Assembly: GCA_023231425.1 (NCBI GenBank)
Contig: JALNVI010000057.1
Coordinates: 1-18,078 of the forward strand
DNA: 18,078 nt
Direction: 5' to 3'
DNA from: Desulforhopalus sp.
GTDB taxonomy: Bacteria; Desulfobacterota; Desulfobulbia; Desulfobulbales; Desulfocapsaceae
Part shown: positions 6,889 to 14,671 of the stretch, piece by piece
Position numbering within the stretch: the first letter of the stretch is position 1
Layout of the letters: every line of letters starts with the position of its first letter
Program-made: the position numbers and the translations under genes
The notes under the pieces: model-generated
Told to the model about the DNA's origin: nothing
Seen by the model: the letters and a program-made list of their open reading frames with translations, nothing else
The model's database searches: none

Positions 6889-7077
6889 TGAAAAATCCTT
6901 TGAGAATATTATTGTTTGCCAACCCGGGACGAAAAGTCTTCCATCAGGGTACCTCGAATAATCAGTAACTTCTCAAAAATATGTGGAACACAAAAAATAA
7001 TCCCGATATCAGGGGGATTGCTTCTCATACAGGGTTTGCCTGAAAGCTGTTTTTTATATGCGTAACATGCTGAAATT

Positions 7078-7392
<315 letters not shown>

Positions 7393-7451
7393 TTTGTCTT
7401 TTTGTCTTTTTGAGAAGTTCCTTTCATCAACCTCTACAGAACTGAGACATC

Positions 7452-8714
7452 ATGGGAAATCATATTATTGAAGAGGCGGAACGCTGCCTGCAGTGTAAAA
7501 ACCCACAATGCACCAAAGCGTGCCCGGTGGGAACCCCGGTCAATGTGGCCATCCGTCTGCTGAAGGAAAACAATATTAAGGCGGCCGGTTCTCTGTTGTT
7601 TGAGAATAACCCGCTGTCCGTGGTCTGCTCGCTGATATGTCCCCACGAAAGATTCTGCGAGGGGCACTGCATCCTCGGCAAAAAAAGTACACCGGTGCAG
7701 TGGAGTACCATTGAGCACTACATCTCATGCTATTTCATCGACCGTTTTCAAGAGGACTCTTTCCTCCTTCCGCAGCGCAGTGAGCGGGTGGCGATTGTCG
7801 GTTCCGGCCCGGCGGGTATTACCATGGCCTTTATCCTCGCCATAAACGGTTTCAAGGTAACGATTTTTGAATCGGAAGACAAGATCGGCGGCGTGCTGCA
7901 GTATGGCATTCCAGATTTCCGCCTGCCAAAGAAAATTCTCGACAAGCTCCACCACGCACTCCTGCGTGTCGGAGTAAAAATTCGGCCGAACATACTCATC
8001 GGGCCGGTGGTCAGCCTGCAGGATCTGCTCCAGTCAGAATATCAGGCGGTATTTATCGGCACGGGGGTGTGGAATCCGAAACCACTGCGCCTTCCCGGTG
8101 AAACTCTCGGCAACGCCCATTACGCGATTCACTATCTCAAGAACCCGGACGTCTATCAGCTCGGCGAGCGGGTGGCTGTTATCGGCGCGGGGAATGTGGC
8201 CATGGATGTAGCACGCACGGCTCTGCGCAAAGGCAGTGATGTTACCGTACTCTACCGTCGCGGGCCAGAGGATATGAGTGCCACGAAATATGAATATGAA
8301 TATGCCAGACTGGACGGGGTACAGTTTCAATTTTACACCTCTCCGATACGCATTACCGAGGAGGGTGTGATCATCTGCACTACGCGTAAAGAGACGGGTG
8401 CAGATGGGAAGGTCTCCATTGTCAACGTGGAGGGTACGGAGGAGCTGTTCCTGGCAGACTCGGTGATGATCGCGGCGAGTCAGGCTCCGCGCGGCAACCT
8501 TTCCGGCATTGAGATCGGCAAGACCGGCCTTGTTATCACGGACAAAGTTGGCAGGACGAGCAATCCAGCCATCTTCGCCTCGGGAGATGTGGTCACCGGT
8601 GCAAAGACCGTGGTGGAAGCGGTGGCCTGCGCTAAAGTCTCCGCAGCGGCAATTATAGAGTATCTTGACTGCAGAGCAAAAGGTGGAACAGATTGCGATA
8701 CGACAAAGGACTGA
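7452..8714 (+). CDS. GltD/NfnB-like iron-sulphur FAD/NAD(P) oxidoreductase
   Basis: The 420 residues resemble the small subunit of glutamate synthase and related NADPH-dependent flavoproteins (NfnB, dihydropyrimidine dehydrogenase N-terminal part). The N-terminus has cysteines in two groups (C12, C15, C20, C24 and C59, C63, C69, C73), expected to bind two 4Fe-4S clusters. FAD binding is shown by GSGPAG (117-122) and the following IGGVLQYGIPDFRLPK. A second dinucleotide site, GAGNVA (245-250), fits NAD(P)H. The C-terminal TSNPAIFASGDVVTGAKTVV is the usual second FAD contact. No large subunit (gltB) is in the window, so the electron acceptor is unknown; I avoid the name gltD. No strong Shine-Dalgarno precedes the ATG. 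The stop is 6 bases before uvrC, which suggests one transcript. Confidence 0.85.
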   Translation: MGNHIIEEAERCLQCKNPQCTKACPVGTPVNVAIRLLKENNIKAAGSLLFENNPLSVVCSLICPHERFCEGHCILGKKSTPVQWSTIEHYISCYFIDRFQEDSFLLPQRSERVAIVGSGPAGITMAFILAINGFKVTIFESEDKIGGVLQYGIPDFRLPKKILDKLHHALLRVGVKIRPNILIGPVVSLQDLLQSEYQAVFIGTGVWNPKPLRLPGETLGNAHYAIHYLKNPDVYQLGERVAVIGAGNVAMDVARTALRKGSDVTVLYRRGPEDMSATKYEYEYARLDGVQFQFYTSPIRITEEGVIICTTRKETGADGKVSIVNVEGTEELFLADSVMIAASQAPRGNLSGIEIGKTGLVITDKVGRTSNPAIFASGDVVTGAKTVVEAVACAKVSAAAIIEYLDCRAKGGTDCDTTKD

Positions 8715-8720
8715 TTCCAG

Positions 8721-10580
8721 ATGCTTCCTGAGGGTACACTGCAATCTGCTCCGCACAGGCCCGGGGTGTATATCATGCTCGACGCCGTTTCGGCGGTGAT
8801 CTATGTGGGCAAGGCGAAAGATATCTTCAAGCGCCTCTCTTCCTACGAGCATTTCTCCGGCAAAGAGTGGAATAAAACCGGGGTAATGCTGCAGAAGGTG
8901 GTGAAGGTGAACACCATCATCACCTCCACCGAGAAGGAGGCTCTCATCCTTGAGGCCTCGCTGATCAAGAAGCACAAACCGCGCTACAATATTCTGCTGC
9001 GCGACGACAAGAACTATCCGTGGATCAAGGTAACGGTGCAGGAGGAGTGGCCCCGGACCTTCATGGCTCGCCGTAAATCGAAAGACGGTGCCCGCTACTT
9101 CGGTCCATATTCTTCGGCGGGTGCAATGTGGGCGACACTGCGGGTTATCTCATCCCTCTTCCCCCTGCGCACCTGCACAGGAGCGGTGCTGAAGATGCGG
9201 GATCGGCCCTGTCTCAACCGGCAGATCGGCCGCTGCCTCGCACCCTGCACGGGAGAGGTCTCGCGGGCGGAATATATGAAACATGTGGACCAGGTGTTGA
9301 TGCTGCTTGAGGGACGCAACCATGAACTGGTAAAGCTGCTCACCGGGCGCATGGAGGAGGCCGCCGCCAGTCTGCAGTTTGAAACCGCCGCCAGCCTGCG
9401 GGATCAGATTGCCGCCCTCAGCCGCACCCTCGAGAAACAGCTCATCTCTGCCAGCCACGACAAGGATCAGGACATCTTTGGCTTTGCCCGTAAAGACGCG
9501 GCGGCGGTGGTAGCAGTTCTCTTTATCCGCAACGGCTTGCTCAACGGCAGCCGCAGTTTCTTTCTCGCCGATCCCTACGGCGATGATGAGGCCATTCTCT
9601 CTCAGGCCCTCGGCCAGCTCTACGCCGGCGACACCGTCTTTCCTTCCGAGGTTTTGCTCCCCTTTTCCCTCGAAGATATCGAACTTCATGAAGAAAATTT
9701 TTCCGACAGCGCGGGCCATCGCGTGTATATAAGAACGCCGCAGCGCGGGGATAGCGCCCGTCTCGTTGAGATGGCGAATGCCAACGCCATGCAGGTGTTT
9801 GAGGAAAGGGAGAAGAAGAAGAATTCGTGGGAAAATCTGCGCGACTCCATGGAGAAAAGTCTGCATCTCGTGCGCACGCCAACGCGGGTGGAGTGCCTTG
9901 ATATCTCCAACATCAGCGGCAAGCAGGCGGTGGGTTCGCTGGTCTGCTTTACGAAGGGCGAGGCGGACAAAAAGAACTTCCGCCATTTCAAGATTCGCAC
10001 CGTAGACGGACCAAATGACTACGCCATGATGCGCGAGGTCCTCGAGCGGCGATTGAGCCGTGGTATCGAGGAGGACAATCTGCCCGATCTCTTCGTGGTG
10101 GACGGCGGCAAGGGACAGCTCGGCATCGCCATTTCCGTAGCAAAAGAGCTGGGGATCTACGACGATATCGACTGGCTCGGCATTGCCAAGGAGCACTACG
10201 AGGAGGGAGAGAAGCTCTTCAAGCCGGGGCGGAAGAATCCGATATTGCTCCCAGCGCATAATCCCGTGCTGCTCTATATCATGCGCATTCGTGACGAGTC
10301 CCACAGGTTCGGTATTACATTTCACAGAAAGTTACGCAATAAAGAGACGTTAACATCTGAGCTTGATGCCATCCCGGGGATTGGAGACGCGAAGAAGAAA
10401 TTACTCCTAAAAAGCCTTGGCAGCCTGAAGCGGGTAAAAGAGGCCAGCAAAGAGGAGTTGATGGCGGTGAAGGGTGTTGGCGCGGAGCTGGCCGAGGCGA
10501 TTTCGCGGCATTTTGCGGAAGAAAAAAATTTTCACCGCGAAGAACGCGAAGGAACGCGAAGAAAAACAAAAAAAACTTAA
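8721..10580 (+). CDS. uvrC: UvrABC excinuclease subunit C
   Basis: UvrC makes both incisions in nucleotide excision repair. The 619 residues show the GIY-YIG nuclease (GVY 15-17, YVG 28-30, R38) with the downstream EKEALILEASLIKKHKPRYN block. A UVR domain (MEEAAASLQFETAASLRDQI, about 212-231) contacts UvrB. The RNase H-like second nuclease starts at RVECLDISNISG (about 390) and includes VVDGGKGQL (about 460-468). Tandem helix-hairpin-helix motifs (AIPGIGDAKKKLLL and AVKGVGAELAEAI) end the conserved part. The last 16 residues (604-619, FHREEREGTRRKTKKT) are encoded by a dispersed repeat and are not native family sequence. The gene follows the flavoprotein gene by 6 bases. Confidence 0.96.
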   Translation: MLPEGTLQSAPHRPGVYIMLDAVSAVIYVGKAKDIFKRLSSYEHFSGKEWNKTGVMLQKVVKVNTIITSTEKEALILEASLIKKHKPRYNILLRDDKNYPWIKVTVQEEWPRTFMARRKSKDGARYFGPYSSAGAMWATLRVISSLFPLRTCTGAVLKMRDRPCLNRQIGRCLAPCTGEVSRAEYMKHVDQVLMLLEGRNHELVKLLTGRMEEAAASLQFETAASLRDQIAALSRTLEKQLISASHDKDQDIFGFARKDAAAVVAVLFIRNGLLNGSRSFFLADPYGDDEAILSQALGQLYAGDTVFPSEVLLPFSLEDIELHEENFSDSAGHRVYIRTPQRGDSARLVEMANANAMQVFEEREKKKNSWENLRDSMEKSLHLVRTPTRVECLDISNISGKQAVGSLVCFTKGEADKKNFRHFKIRTVDGPNDYAMMREVLERRLSRGIEEDNLPDLFVVDGGKGQLGIAISVAKELGIYDDIDWLGIAKEHYEEGEKLFKPGRKNPILLPAHNPVLLYIMRIRDESHRFGITFHRKLRNKETLTSELDAIPGIGDAKKKLLLKSLGSLKRVKEASKEELMAVKGVGAELAEAISRHFAEEKNFHREEREGTRRKTKKT

Positions 10581-10700
10581 AGCGGGAAGGACGGGAGGCA
10601 GGATACGGGAGAAAGGGAAGAACAAAAGGCGGAAAGACAAAGACCGGGGAGTCCGCGAAACACACGAAAAATTATATATAATAGCATTTACATTAAATTA
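10529..10700 (+). repeat. Modular repeat overlapping the uvrC 3' end (R5, left part)
   Basis: The inner-arm module TTCACCGCGAAGAACGCGAA, then GGAACGCGAAG (about 10531-10561), lies inside the uvrC reading frame. After the uvrC stop come a G/A-rich outer arm (about 10582-10640) and a short second-type inner arm, CCGCGAAACACACGAAAAA (about 10652-10670). It ends in an AT-rich stretch with TATATATAATAGCATTTACA (10673-10692). The order of modules is inverted compared with the copy after dnaX (inner arm before outer arm), so this is a composite. Confidence 0.75.
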
Positions 10701-10799
10701 TGCCCCCTTTTAAGGAGGCCCAATCTCGGTTGCGCTACCAGTTTATTCCATGCGTTACAAGTCATTCCACCGTTATCGTTACGTTTACCGTCACCGTGT

Positions 10800-10819
10800 A
10801 GACAAGGCATGCCTTGTCT
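10800..10819. repeat. Perfect 20-bp palindrome AGACAAGGCATGCCTTGTCT, copy 1
   Basis: The sequence is its own reverse complement. Both copies in the window (the other at 17973-17992) share the flanks GT on the left and CTAC on the right, so the repeated unit is 26 bases, which points to one repeat family and not to chance. On either strand it would form a hairpin of up to 8-9 bp. No T-run follows, so a terminator is unlikely. Confidence 0.8.
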
Positions 10820-10955
10820 CTACATCATCGCCGGAATCACTGTTGTGCCAATTTTTCACCAATGCAATAAATTTTACATCCTGTTTTTTCCTGTCTCCCT
10901 TCTCCTGTCTCCCTTCTCCCTTTTTGCCCTTACTTTTGCGAACTTTAGAAGAGTC

Positions 10956-10984
10956 TGGAAGAATCCTGTTCGCAGGTTTATAAT
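10956..10984 (+). promoter_or_regulatory. Candidate sigma70-type promoter for the unknown gene at 11071
   Basis: TATAAT (10979-10984) is a perfect -10 box. At a 17-base spacing, TGGAAG (10956-10961) matches the -35 consensus at only 3 of 6 positions. The predicted start near 10991 gives a leader of about 80 bases. No leader structure was recognised. Confidence 0.35.
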
Positions 10985-11070
10985 CAAGGGAACCAGCATT
11001 TGTTTATATTTGAGGCACCCATAACTGTCTTTCATCGTCTTACAACCCGTTCCTTTCTTTCTGAGATCCC

Positions 11071-12675
11071 ATGAAAAAACGTATCCTCAGCTGCGTCCAG
11101 CCGGGCGGCAGATTTCTCTATGGTATTCACAAGCCCTCCTACACAGTAAAAAATATGCGCGGAACCACCCGCCTGGATATCCTCGGGGAGGACGAAAACG
11201 GGGTGGTACACAACACGGAAAATTTTCCAGCCGGTACGGTAGAAGTAGCCGGTGCGGACTGGATCTATGAAATTCCCAACCCCTTTCCCTTTCGTGGCCG
11301 CACCTTTATCGACAAAGAGTGGGCCGACCATTCAGCGGAGGATCCCGCGCGAATCAAGCTGCCGCAGATGCCCGCTGTCAGCATGAGCGAGATGCTCGGC
11401 AGCTCTCCGGAACATGGAGAAATTATTACAAAACTCCCCGCTCCGCTTCAGCTTGCTCTGGCGACCACCTCCACCGATCCGCGGGATCTGGTGCTGCTCG
11501 CCCGCGCCTGCTGCGAACTGATTGAAGAGGAGGGAGAACCGATACGCCTTCGCTACAGCACTAAAGGTGGCCGCAGACGGGCGATCATCCACGATCATCT
11601 TCTCTTTGAAGGGGTGGCCAATAATCCCCATCTGCCGGATGAATACAAGGTGGCGATGGTCATCCGCCCCGGCGCACAGGGGGGAAGCGAGATTGTCGGC
11701 GAGTGGAAGGTGGAGGGTGAGAGCCATATCTATGAATACCTGCGCCGCAACTCCTATATCAGTGGCGGCCACTACGCGGCCAATATGGCGGAAGATGCCA
11801 TCCGCTACAGCACCCTCGCCCTCAGCGAGTGCGATATGGAGGGGCTCCGTCATCTCTACTGTCAGCGCAGCTTCGTCAGACTGGCCGACGCGCTCGACCT
11901 GCCAGTGCCGAAGGAGGATCGCACCCTCAGCAGCGCCGAACTGGAAGAGCTGCGCCTCGCCATCTGCACCGCCATGAAGGATGGCACACAGGCCGAAGGG
12001 CTGTCCGCCACACTGTGGGGCTGGAATTACGGCTTCGACTATGCCCCGACCGGCTACCGCCTGCACGCCTCCCACCAGCAGATCCATCAGCAGTATGCAA
12101 TGCTTCCGGAGGAGATTGAGGCCTTTCACGGCGGTTCAAGCACAACAGATGGCACCCTGCCAGCCTACGGTTGCGGCGACCTGATAGCAGACGTTATTGA
12201 ACAGTATGCAGCAGAGTATCATTCTGATTTTTTTGAAGATTATCGCCAGGCAATTCAAAGTAATGAACGCATGGATGAACGCATACTGGAGAAGTCCCTC
12301 GTCGTCTGGCGGGATGAAAACGTGATGCTTTTCGTCCCCAAGGCGCAAACCTCACAGTGGGAGCTGCAACTGATGACACTCCCCGGCGTAGACGGCAGAC
12401 TGCCGGGCAATATTGTGGAGTGCAATCCGGCAGTGCGGCGTTCACTGAACCAGGGTCTGCGCACCGCTCAGCGTGTGCTGGCGGGGATGGGCGCACGAAT
12501 GGTGACCAGTATTGAGTTTCCCAAACGTCTTGGTGCAGCCCTCTCGCAGCCCCTGCTCTACTCACTGCTGCCCCGTCTGCCGGAATCTCCCGGGGCTTTC
12601 AGTGAGGCGCAACTGCGCTTCATCATCGGTCATTTTCCCGAGGATTTTGCCGTTGCCTGTCGCAAACAACTGTAA
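11071..12675 (+). CDS. Uncharacterised 534-residue protein with an HxSHQQIHQQY motif
   Basis: I do not recognise this protein. It is soluble by composition, with no signal peptide and no membrane segment. The coding frame is long, ends cleanly and has codon use like its neighbours, so it is a real gene. The most striking feature is the histidine cluster H332-A-S-H335-Q-Q-I-H339-Q-Q-Y342. It is followed after about 80 residues by a strand-rich segment with SLVVWRDENVMLFVPKAQ and SQWELQLMTLPG. The combination of an HxxHQQxH motif and a VPKAQTSxWELQ-type strand loosely recalls the HIT/galactose-1-phosphate uridylyltransferase fold, but this is a weak impression. The N-terminal part has GGRFLYGIHKPSYTV and an FPAGTVEVAGADWIYEIPNP block. 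The start at 11071 has no strong Shine-Dalgarno (only GAG at 11062-11064). It appears to be monocistronic, with repeats on both sides. Confidence 0.85.
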   Translation: MKKRILSCVQPGGRFLYGIHKPSYTVKNMRGTTRLDILGEDENGVVHNTENFPAGTVEVAGADWIYEIPNPFPFRGRTFIDKEWADHSAEDPARIKLPQMPAVSMSEMLGSSPEHGEIITKLPAPLQLALATTSTDPRDLVLLARACCELIEEEGEPIRLRYSTKGGRRRAIIHDHLLFEGVANNPHLPDEYKVAMVIRPGAQGGSEIVGEWKVEGESHIYEYLRRNSYISGGHYAANMAEDAIRYSTLALSECDMEGLRHLYCQRSFVRLADALDLPVPKEDRTLSSAELEELRLAICTAMKDGTQAEGLSATLWGWNYGFDYAPTGYRLHASHQQIHQQYAMLPEEIEAFHGGSSTTDGTLPAYGCGDLIADVIEQYAAEYHSDFFEDYRQAIQSNERMDERILEKSLVVWRDENVMLFVPKAQTSQWELQLMTLPGVDGRLPGNIVECNPAVRRSLNQGLRTAQRVLAGMGARMVTSIEFPKRLGAALSQPLLYSLLPRLPESPGAFSEAQLRFIIGHFPEDFAVACRKQL

Positions 12676-12683
12676 TACCATTT

Positions 12684-12850
12684 ACAGGCAGGGACGGGAG
12701 AACGGAGACGGGAGACGGGAGACGGGAGAAAGGGAAAAGCGAAAGACGATAAAACAGTTCTTTTACCGCGAAGAACGCGAAGGAAGGCGAAGAAGGGCGA
12801 AAAGCATTTGAAAATAAAGATTAAAAGTGGAGACAGGAAAAAGCAAAAGG
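12684..12850 (+). repeat. Modular repeat after the unknown gene (R6)
   Basis: The left outer arm (about 12690-12745) has four near-identical GGAGACGGGA units in tandem, followed by AAAGGGAAAAGCGAAAGAC. The first-type inner arm TTACCGCGAAGAACGCGAAG runs from about 12763, followed by GAAGGCGAAGAAGGGCG. Beyond it, CATTTGAAAATAAAGATTAA (about 12805-12824) matches the centre of the element after dnaX (CATTTGAGAATAAAGATTTT at about 3822-3841), so homology extends past the arms. The right half is missing, and a short arm fragment (GGAGACAGGAAAAAGCAAAA, 12829-12848) follows directly. Confidence 0.78.
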
Positions 12851-13217
12851 AACCACGAATGGACACGAATACACACGAATTATTACTGAAAGATATTCCT
12901 TTTTGAGCAACAGACAAGGTTTCCAGTGATTTATAAAAAAGTCCAGGTTGGCGAGTACATCCCCAATCTCATTGCCTTTGATCACGTTGTAATCGATGCA
13001 AAAGCCATTGAGGCTCCTGGCAACAATGAAAGCGCAAACTCATCAACTCTCTTAAAATAACTGGCATGCAAGTCGGGTTGTTACTGAACGTTACGCATTC
13101 AAAATGGGAGTGGGAACGTATTGTTCTCTAACCCTGTTCGTGAAAATTCGTGTCCATTCGTCGTTACAAACTGCAAAAAGAATCACGAATGGACACGGAT
13201 AAACACGAATTATTACT
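12850..13217. repeat. CACGAATGGACACGAAT-type repeats around the GxxExxY relic
   Basis: Two direct copies of about 37 bases, containing CACGAATGGACACG and ending in CACGAATTATTACT, lie at 12850-12887 and 13181-13217 and differ at only a few positions. An inverted partial copy, AATTCGTGTCCATTCG, lies at about 13145-13160. The relic gene at 12877-13131 is therefore enclosed by direct and inverted copies. The first copy runs into the relic's reading frame. Confidence 0.75.
12877..13131 (+). pseudogene. Decayed GxxExxY-family gene (PD-(D/E)xK-like), N-terminus lost
   Basis: Three reading-frame pieces join into one recognisable protein end. Frame piece 1 (12877-12903) gives ELLLKDIPF. Piece 2 (from about 12905) gives EQQTRFPVIYKKVQVGEYIP, then NLIAFDHVVIDAKAIEAPGN. 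Piece 3 (from about 13045, ending at TAA 13129-13131) gives NSLKITGMQVGLLLN, then VTHSKWEWERIVL. This follows the usual C-terminal half of GxxExxY proteins, including the YKxVxVGEYxxDLI, V-I-x-KAIE and LKxTGxxVGLLLNF blocks. One extra base in the T-run at 12900-12904 and one missing base near 13035 break the frame, and the N-terminal half with the GxxExxY motif is absent. Function of the family is not established to my knowledge; a nuclease-like fold has been proposed. The gene is very probably dead. Confidence 0.78.
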
Positions 13218-13235
13218 CATTCGTGATCACCCAAC

Positions 13236-13286
13236 AAAATGTCCACGCAGCCGCGTTCTCTGGTCAATAAAAAATGTGATTGGTAT
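13236..13286 (+). repeat. 51-bp dispersed repeat, copy B
   Basis: It runs AAAATGTCCACGCAGC.. to ..TGTGATTGGTAT and is about 47/51 identical to copy A at 5105-5155. It lies in the upstream region of trpB, 131 bases before the start codon, but its -10-like position (TATGAG) is poorer than in copy A. Confidence 0.75.
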
Positions 13287-13322
13287 GAGTAGCCGCCCTG
13301 CTCAACACTTCTGGCGTTCCGC

Positions 13323-13351
13323 TTCACTAATTGACAACTTTCTGGTATTAT
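13323..13351 (+). promoter_or_regulatory. Candidate sigma70-type promoter for the trpBA-pepF-tadA unit
   Basis: TTCACT (13323-13328; 4 of 6 matches to TTGACA) and TATTAT (13346-13351; 5 of 6 matches to TATAAT) are separated by exactly 17 bases. Transcription would start near 13358, leaving a leader of about 60 bases. The leader contains a small hairpin, TCCCG-ACAG-CGGGA (13369-13382), but no T-run and no run of Trp codons, so I see no classical attenuator. Confidence 0.45.
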
Positions 13352-13417
13352 TTTTTTCTTTTACCCTTCCCGACAGCGGGAGCACAATTTGGAATAATCT
13401 TCAACGAGAATAAAACT

Positions 13418-14671
13418 ATGAATCCACCTACTGAAGACGGCCATTACGGCCGCTGGGGAGGCTCCTATGTCCCCGAAGTCCTGCATGATACTTTCAAACG
13501 CCTGAAAGAAGATTTTGCCGCAGCCAAAGCCGATCCGGATTTCTGGCGTGAATATGTTGAGCTGATGTCTACCTACTCCTGTCGGCCGACTCCGCTCACC
13601 TTTGCGGAAAACCTCACCCGCCACTTTGGCGGGGCAAAAATTTACATCAAGCGGGAAGACCTCAATCACACCGGCGCCCACAAGGCCAACAACGTGATAG
13701 GCCAGGGCCTGCTGGTGAAACGGATGGGCAAAACGCGGGTTATTGCCGAAACCGGTGCGGGGCAGCACGGTGTCGCCACCGCCACCATGGCCGCAAAATT
13801 CGGTTTTGAATGCACGGTCTATATGGGTGAAGTTGATGTTCTGCGTCAGCGGCCCAATGTCTTCTGGATGGAAAAGCTGGGAGCAAAGGTGGTACCGGTA
13901 ACCGATGGCTCCAGAATCCTCAAAGATGCCATCAATGAGGCCTTTCGCGACTGGGTGACCAATGTGGATGACACCCACTATGTCCTCGGCACCGCCTGCG
14001 GTCCGGCCCCCTTTCCCGAGATGGTGAGCTGGTTCCAGTCGATCATCGGCATTGAGGCACGGAAACAGATTCTGCATTATCACCATACCCTGCCCGCCCG
14101 GGTATATGCCTGTGTCGGCGGCGGCTCCAACGCCATGGGAATCTTTCAGGGATTTCTTGATGATGATGATGATGTGGAACTGGTCGGAGTTGAGGCTGGC
14201 GGCCACGGTTTAAGCACAGGAAAGCACGCCTCCCGCCTCTGCAGCGACGACGCCAGCCCCGGCATGGCGCAGGGGTACAAAACAATGTTCCTGCAAAACA
14301 ACGACGGCCAGATGCTGGAGACCCACAGCGTCTCCGCCGGACTGGATTATGTCGGTGTCAGCCCGATCCTCGCCGACCTCAACGACAAAAAACGGGTGCG
14401 CTTTGAATCTGCCACCGATGTTGAGGTCATTGAAGCTCTCAATCTGACCATGAAGAAGGAGGGAATTATTCCGGCGCTTGAATCTTCCCACGCCTTCGTG
14501 CAGGCCTTTAAAGAGGCACCCGGTCTGCCGAAAGATTCCGCCATCATCATCAATCAGTCCGGCCGCGGCGACAAAGATATCTTTACCATTGCCCATGCTC
14601 TTAAGGATCCGTCATGGAAAGAATTTATCATCAACGAGGCCCGCGAATATCAGCAGGGGGAAAGCAAATGA
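13418..14671 (+). CDS. trpB: Tryptophan synthase beta chain
   Basis: TrpB condenses indole with serine to form tryptophan, using PLP, in a complex with TrpA. I choose the ATG at 13418 because MNPPTEDGHYGRWGGSYVPE is the usual N-terminal pattern. A longer frame from TTG at 13331 would begin with non-family residues and overlap the promoter candidate. This gives 417 residues, slightly above the common 390-410. The PLP lysine is K89 in HTGAHKANN; ETGAGQHGVA follows, the phosphate-binding GGGSNA is at 234-239, and SGRGDKD lies near the C-terminus. The Shine-Dalgarno is weak (GAG at about 13406). The stop TGA overlaps the trpA ATG (ATGA), and the two are surely coupled. No other trp genes are in the window, so the pair is separated from the rest of the pathway or those genes lie elsewhere. 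Confidence 0.97.
   Translation: MNPPTEDGHYGRWGGSYVPEVLHDTFKRLKEDFAAAKADPDFWREYVELMSTYSCRPTPLTFAENLTRHFGGAKIYIKREDLNHTGAHKANNVIGQGLLVKRMGKTRVIAETGAGQHGVATATMAAKFGFECTVYMGEVDVLRQRPNVFWMEKLGAKVVPVTDGSRILKDAINEAFRDWVTNVDDTHYVLGTACGPAPFPEMVSWFQSIIGIEARKQILHYHHTLPARVYACVGGGSNAMGIFQGFLDDDDDVELVGVEAGGHGLSTGKHASRLCSDDASPGMAQGYKTMFLQNNDGQMLETHSVSAGLDYVGVSPILADLNDKKRVRFESATDVEVIEALNLTMKKEGIIPALESSHAFVQAFKEAPGLPKDSAIIINQSGRGDKDIFTIAHALKDPSWKEFIINEAREYQQGESK

Larger units (their letters stand above)
10701..11070. other. Intergenic region before the unknown gene: palindrome, C/T-rich right arm
   Basis: This gap holds no gene. It contains a perfect 20-bp palindrome (10800-10819), preceded by a stretch in which TTACC/TTATCG-like words recur (about 10765-10795). 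A C/T-rich arm (about 10877-10925) matches the right-hand outer arm of the modular repeats (TTTTTTCCTGTCTCCCTTCT, then CCTGTCTCCCTTCTCCC). If paired with the left part at 10582-10640, the whole 340-bp region would be a very large imperfect inverted repeat with foreign DNA in the loop. The last 100 bases before the ATG carry a promoter candidate. Confidence 0.6.

Noticed and set aside
8034..8975. Minus-strand reading frame (313 codons) across the flavoprotein-uvrC junction
   Set aside because: It overlaps two well-supported genes on the other strand and shows no family motif.
9150..10325. Long minus-strand reading frame (391 codons) opposite uvrC
   Set aside because: It is antisense to a well-supported gene, has no recognisable domain, and fits the pattern of GC-rich frame shadows.
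12690..12745. Tandem GGAGACGGGA units as a CRISPR array
   Set aside because: The units are contiguous with no spacers and belong to the outer arm of the dispersed repeat.
13331..13417. TTG-initiated N-terminal extension of TrpB, or a trp leader peptide
   Set aside because: The residues are not TrpB-like, only one Trp codon is present, there is no attenuator hairpin with a T-run, and the region overlaps a promoter candidate.
14614..14667. Longer TrpA start inside trpB
   Set aside because: The extra 18 residues are a frame-shadow of trpB; the ATG at 14668 has a strong Shine-Dalgarno and the usual ATGA overlap.
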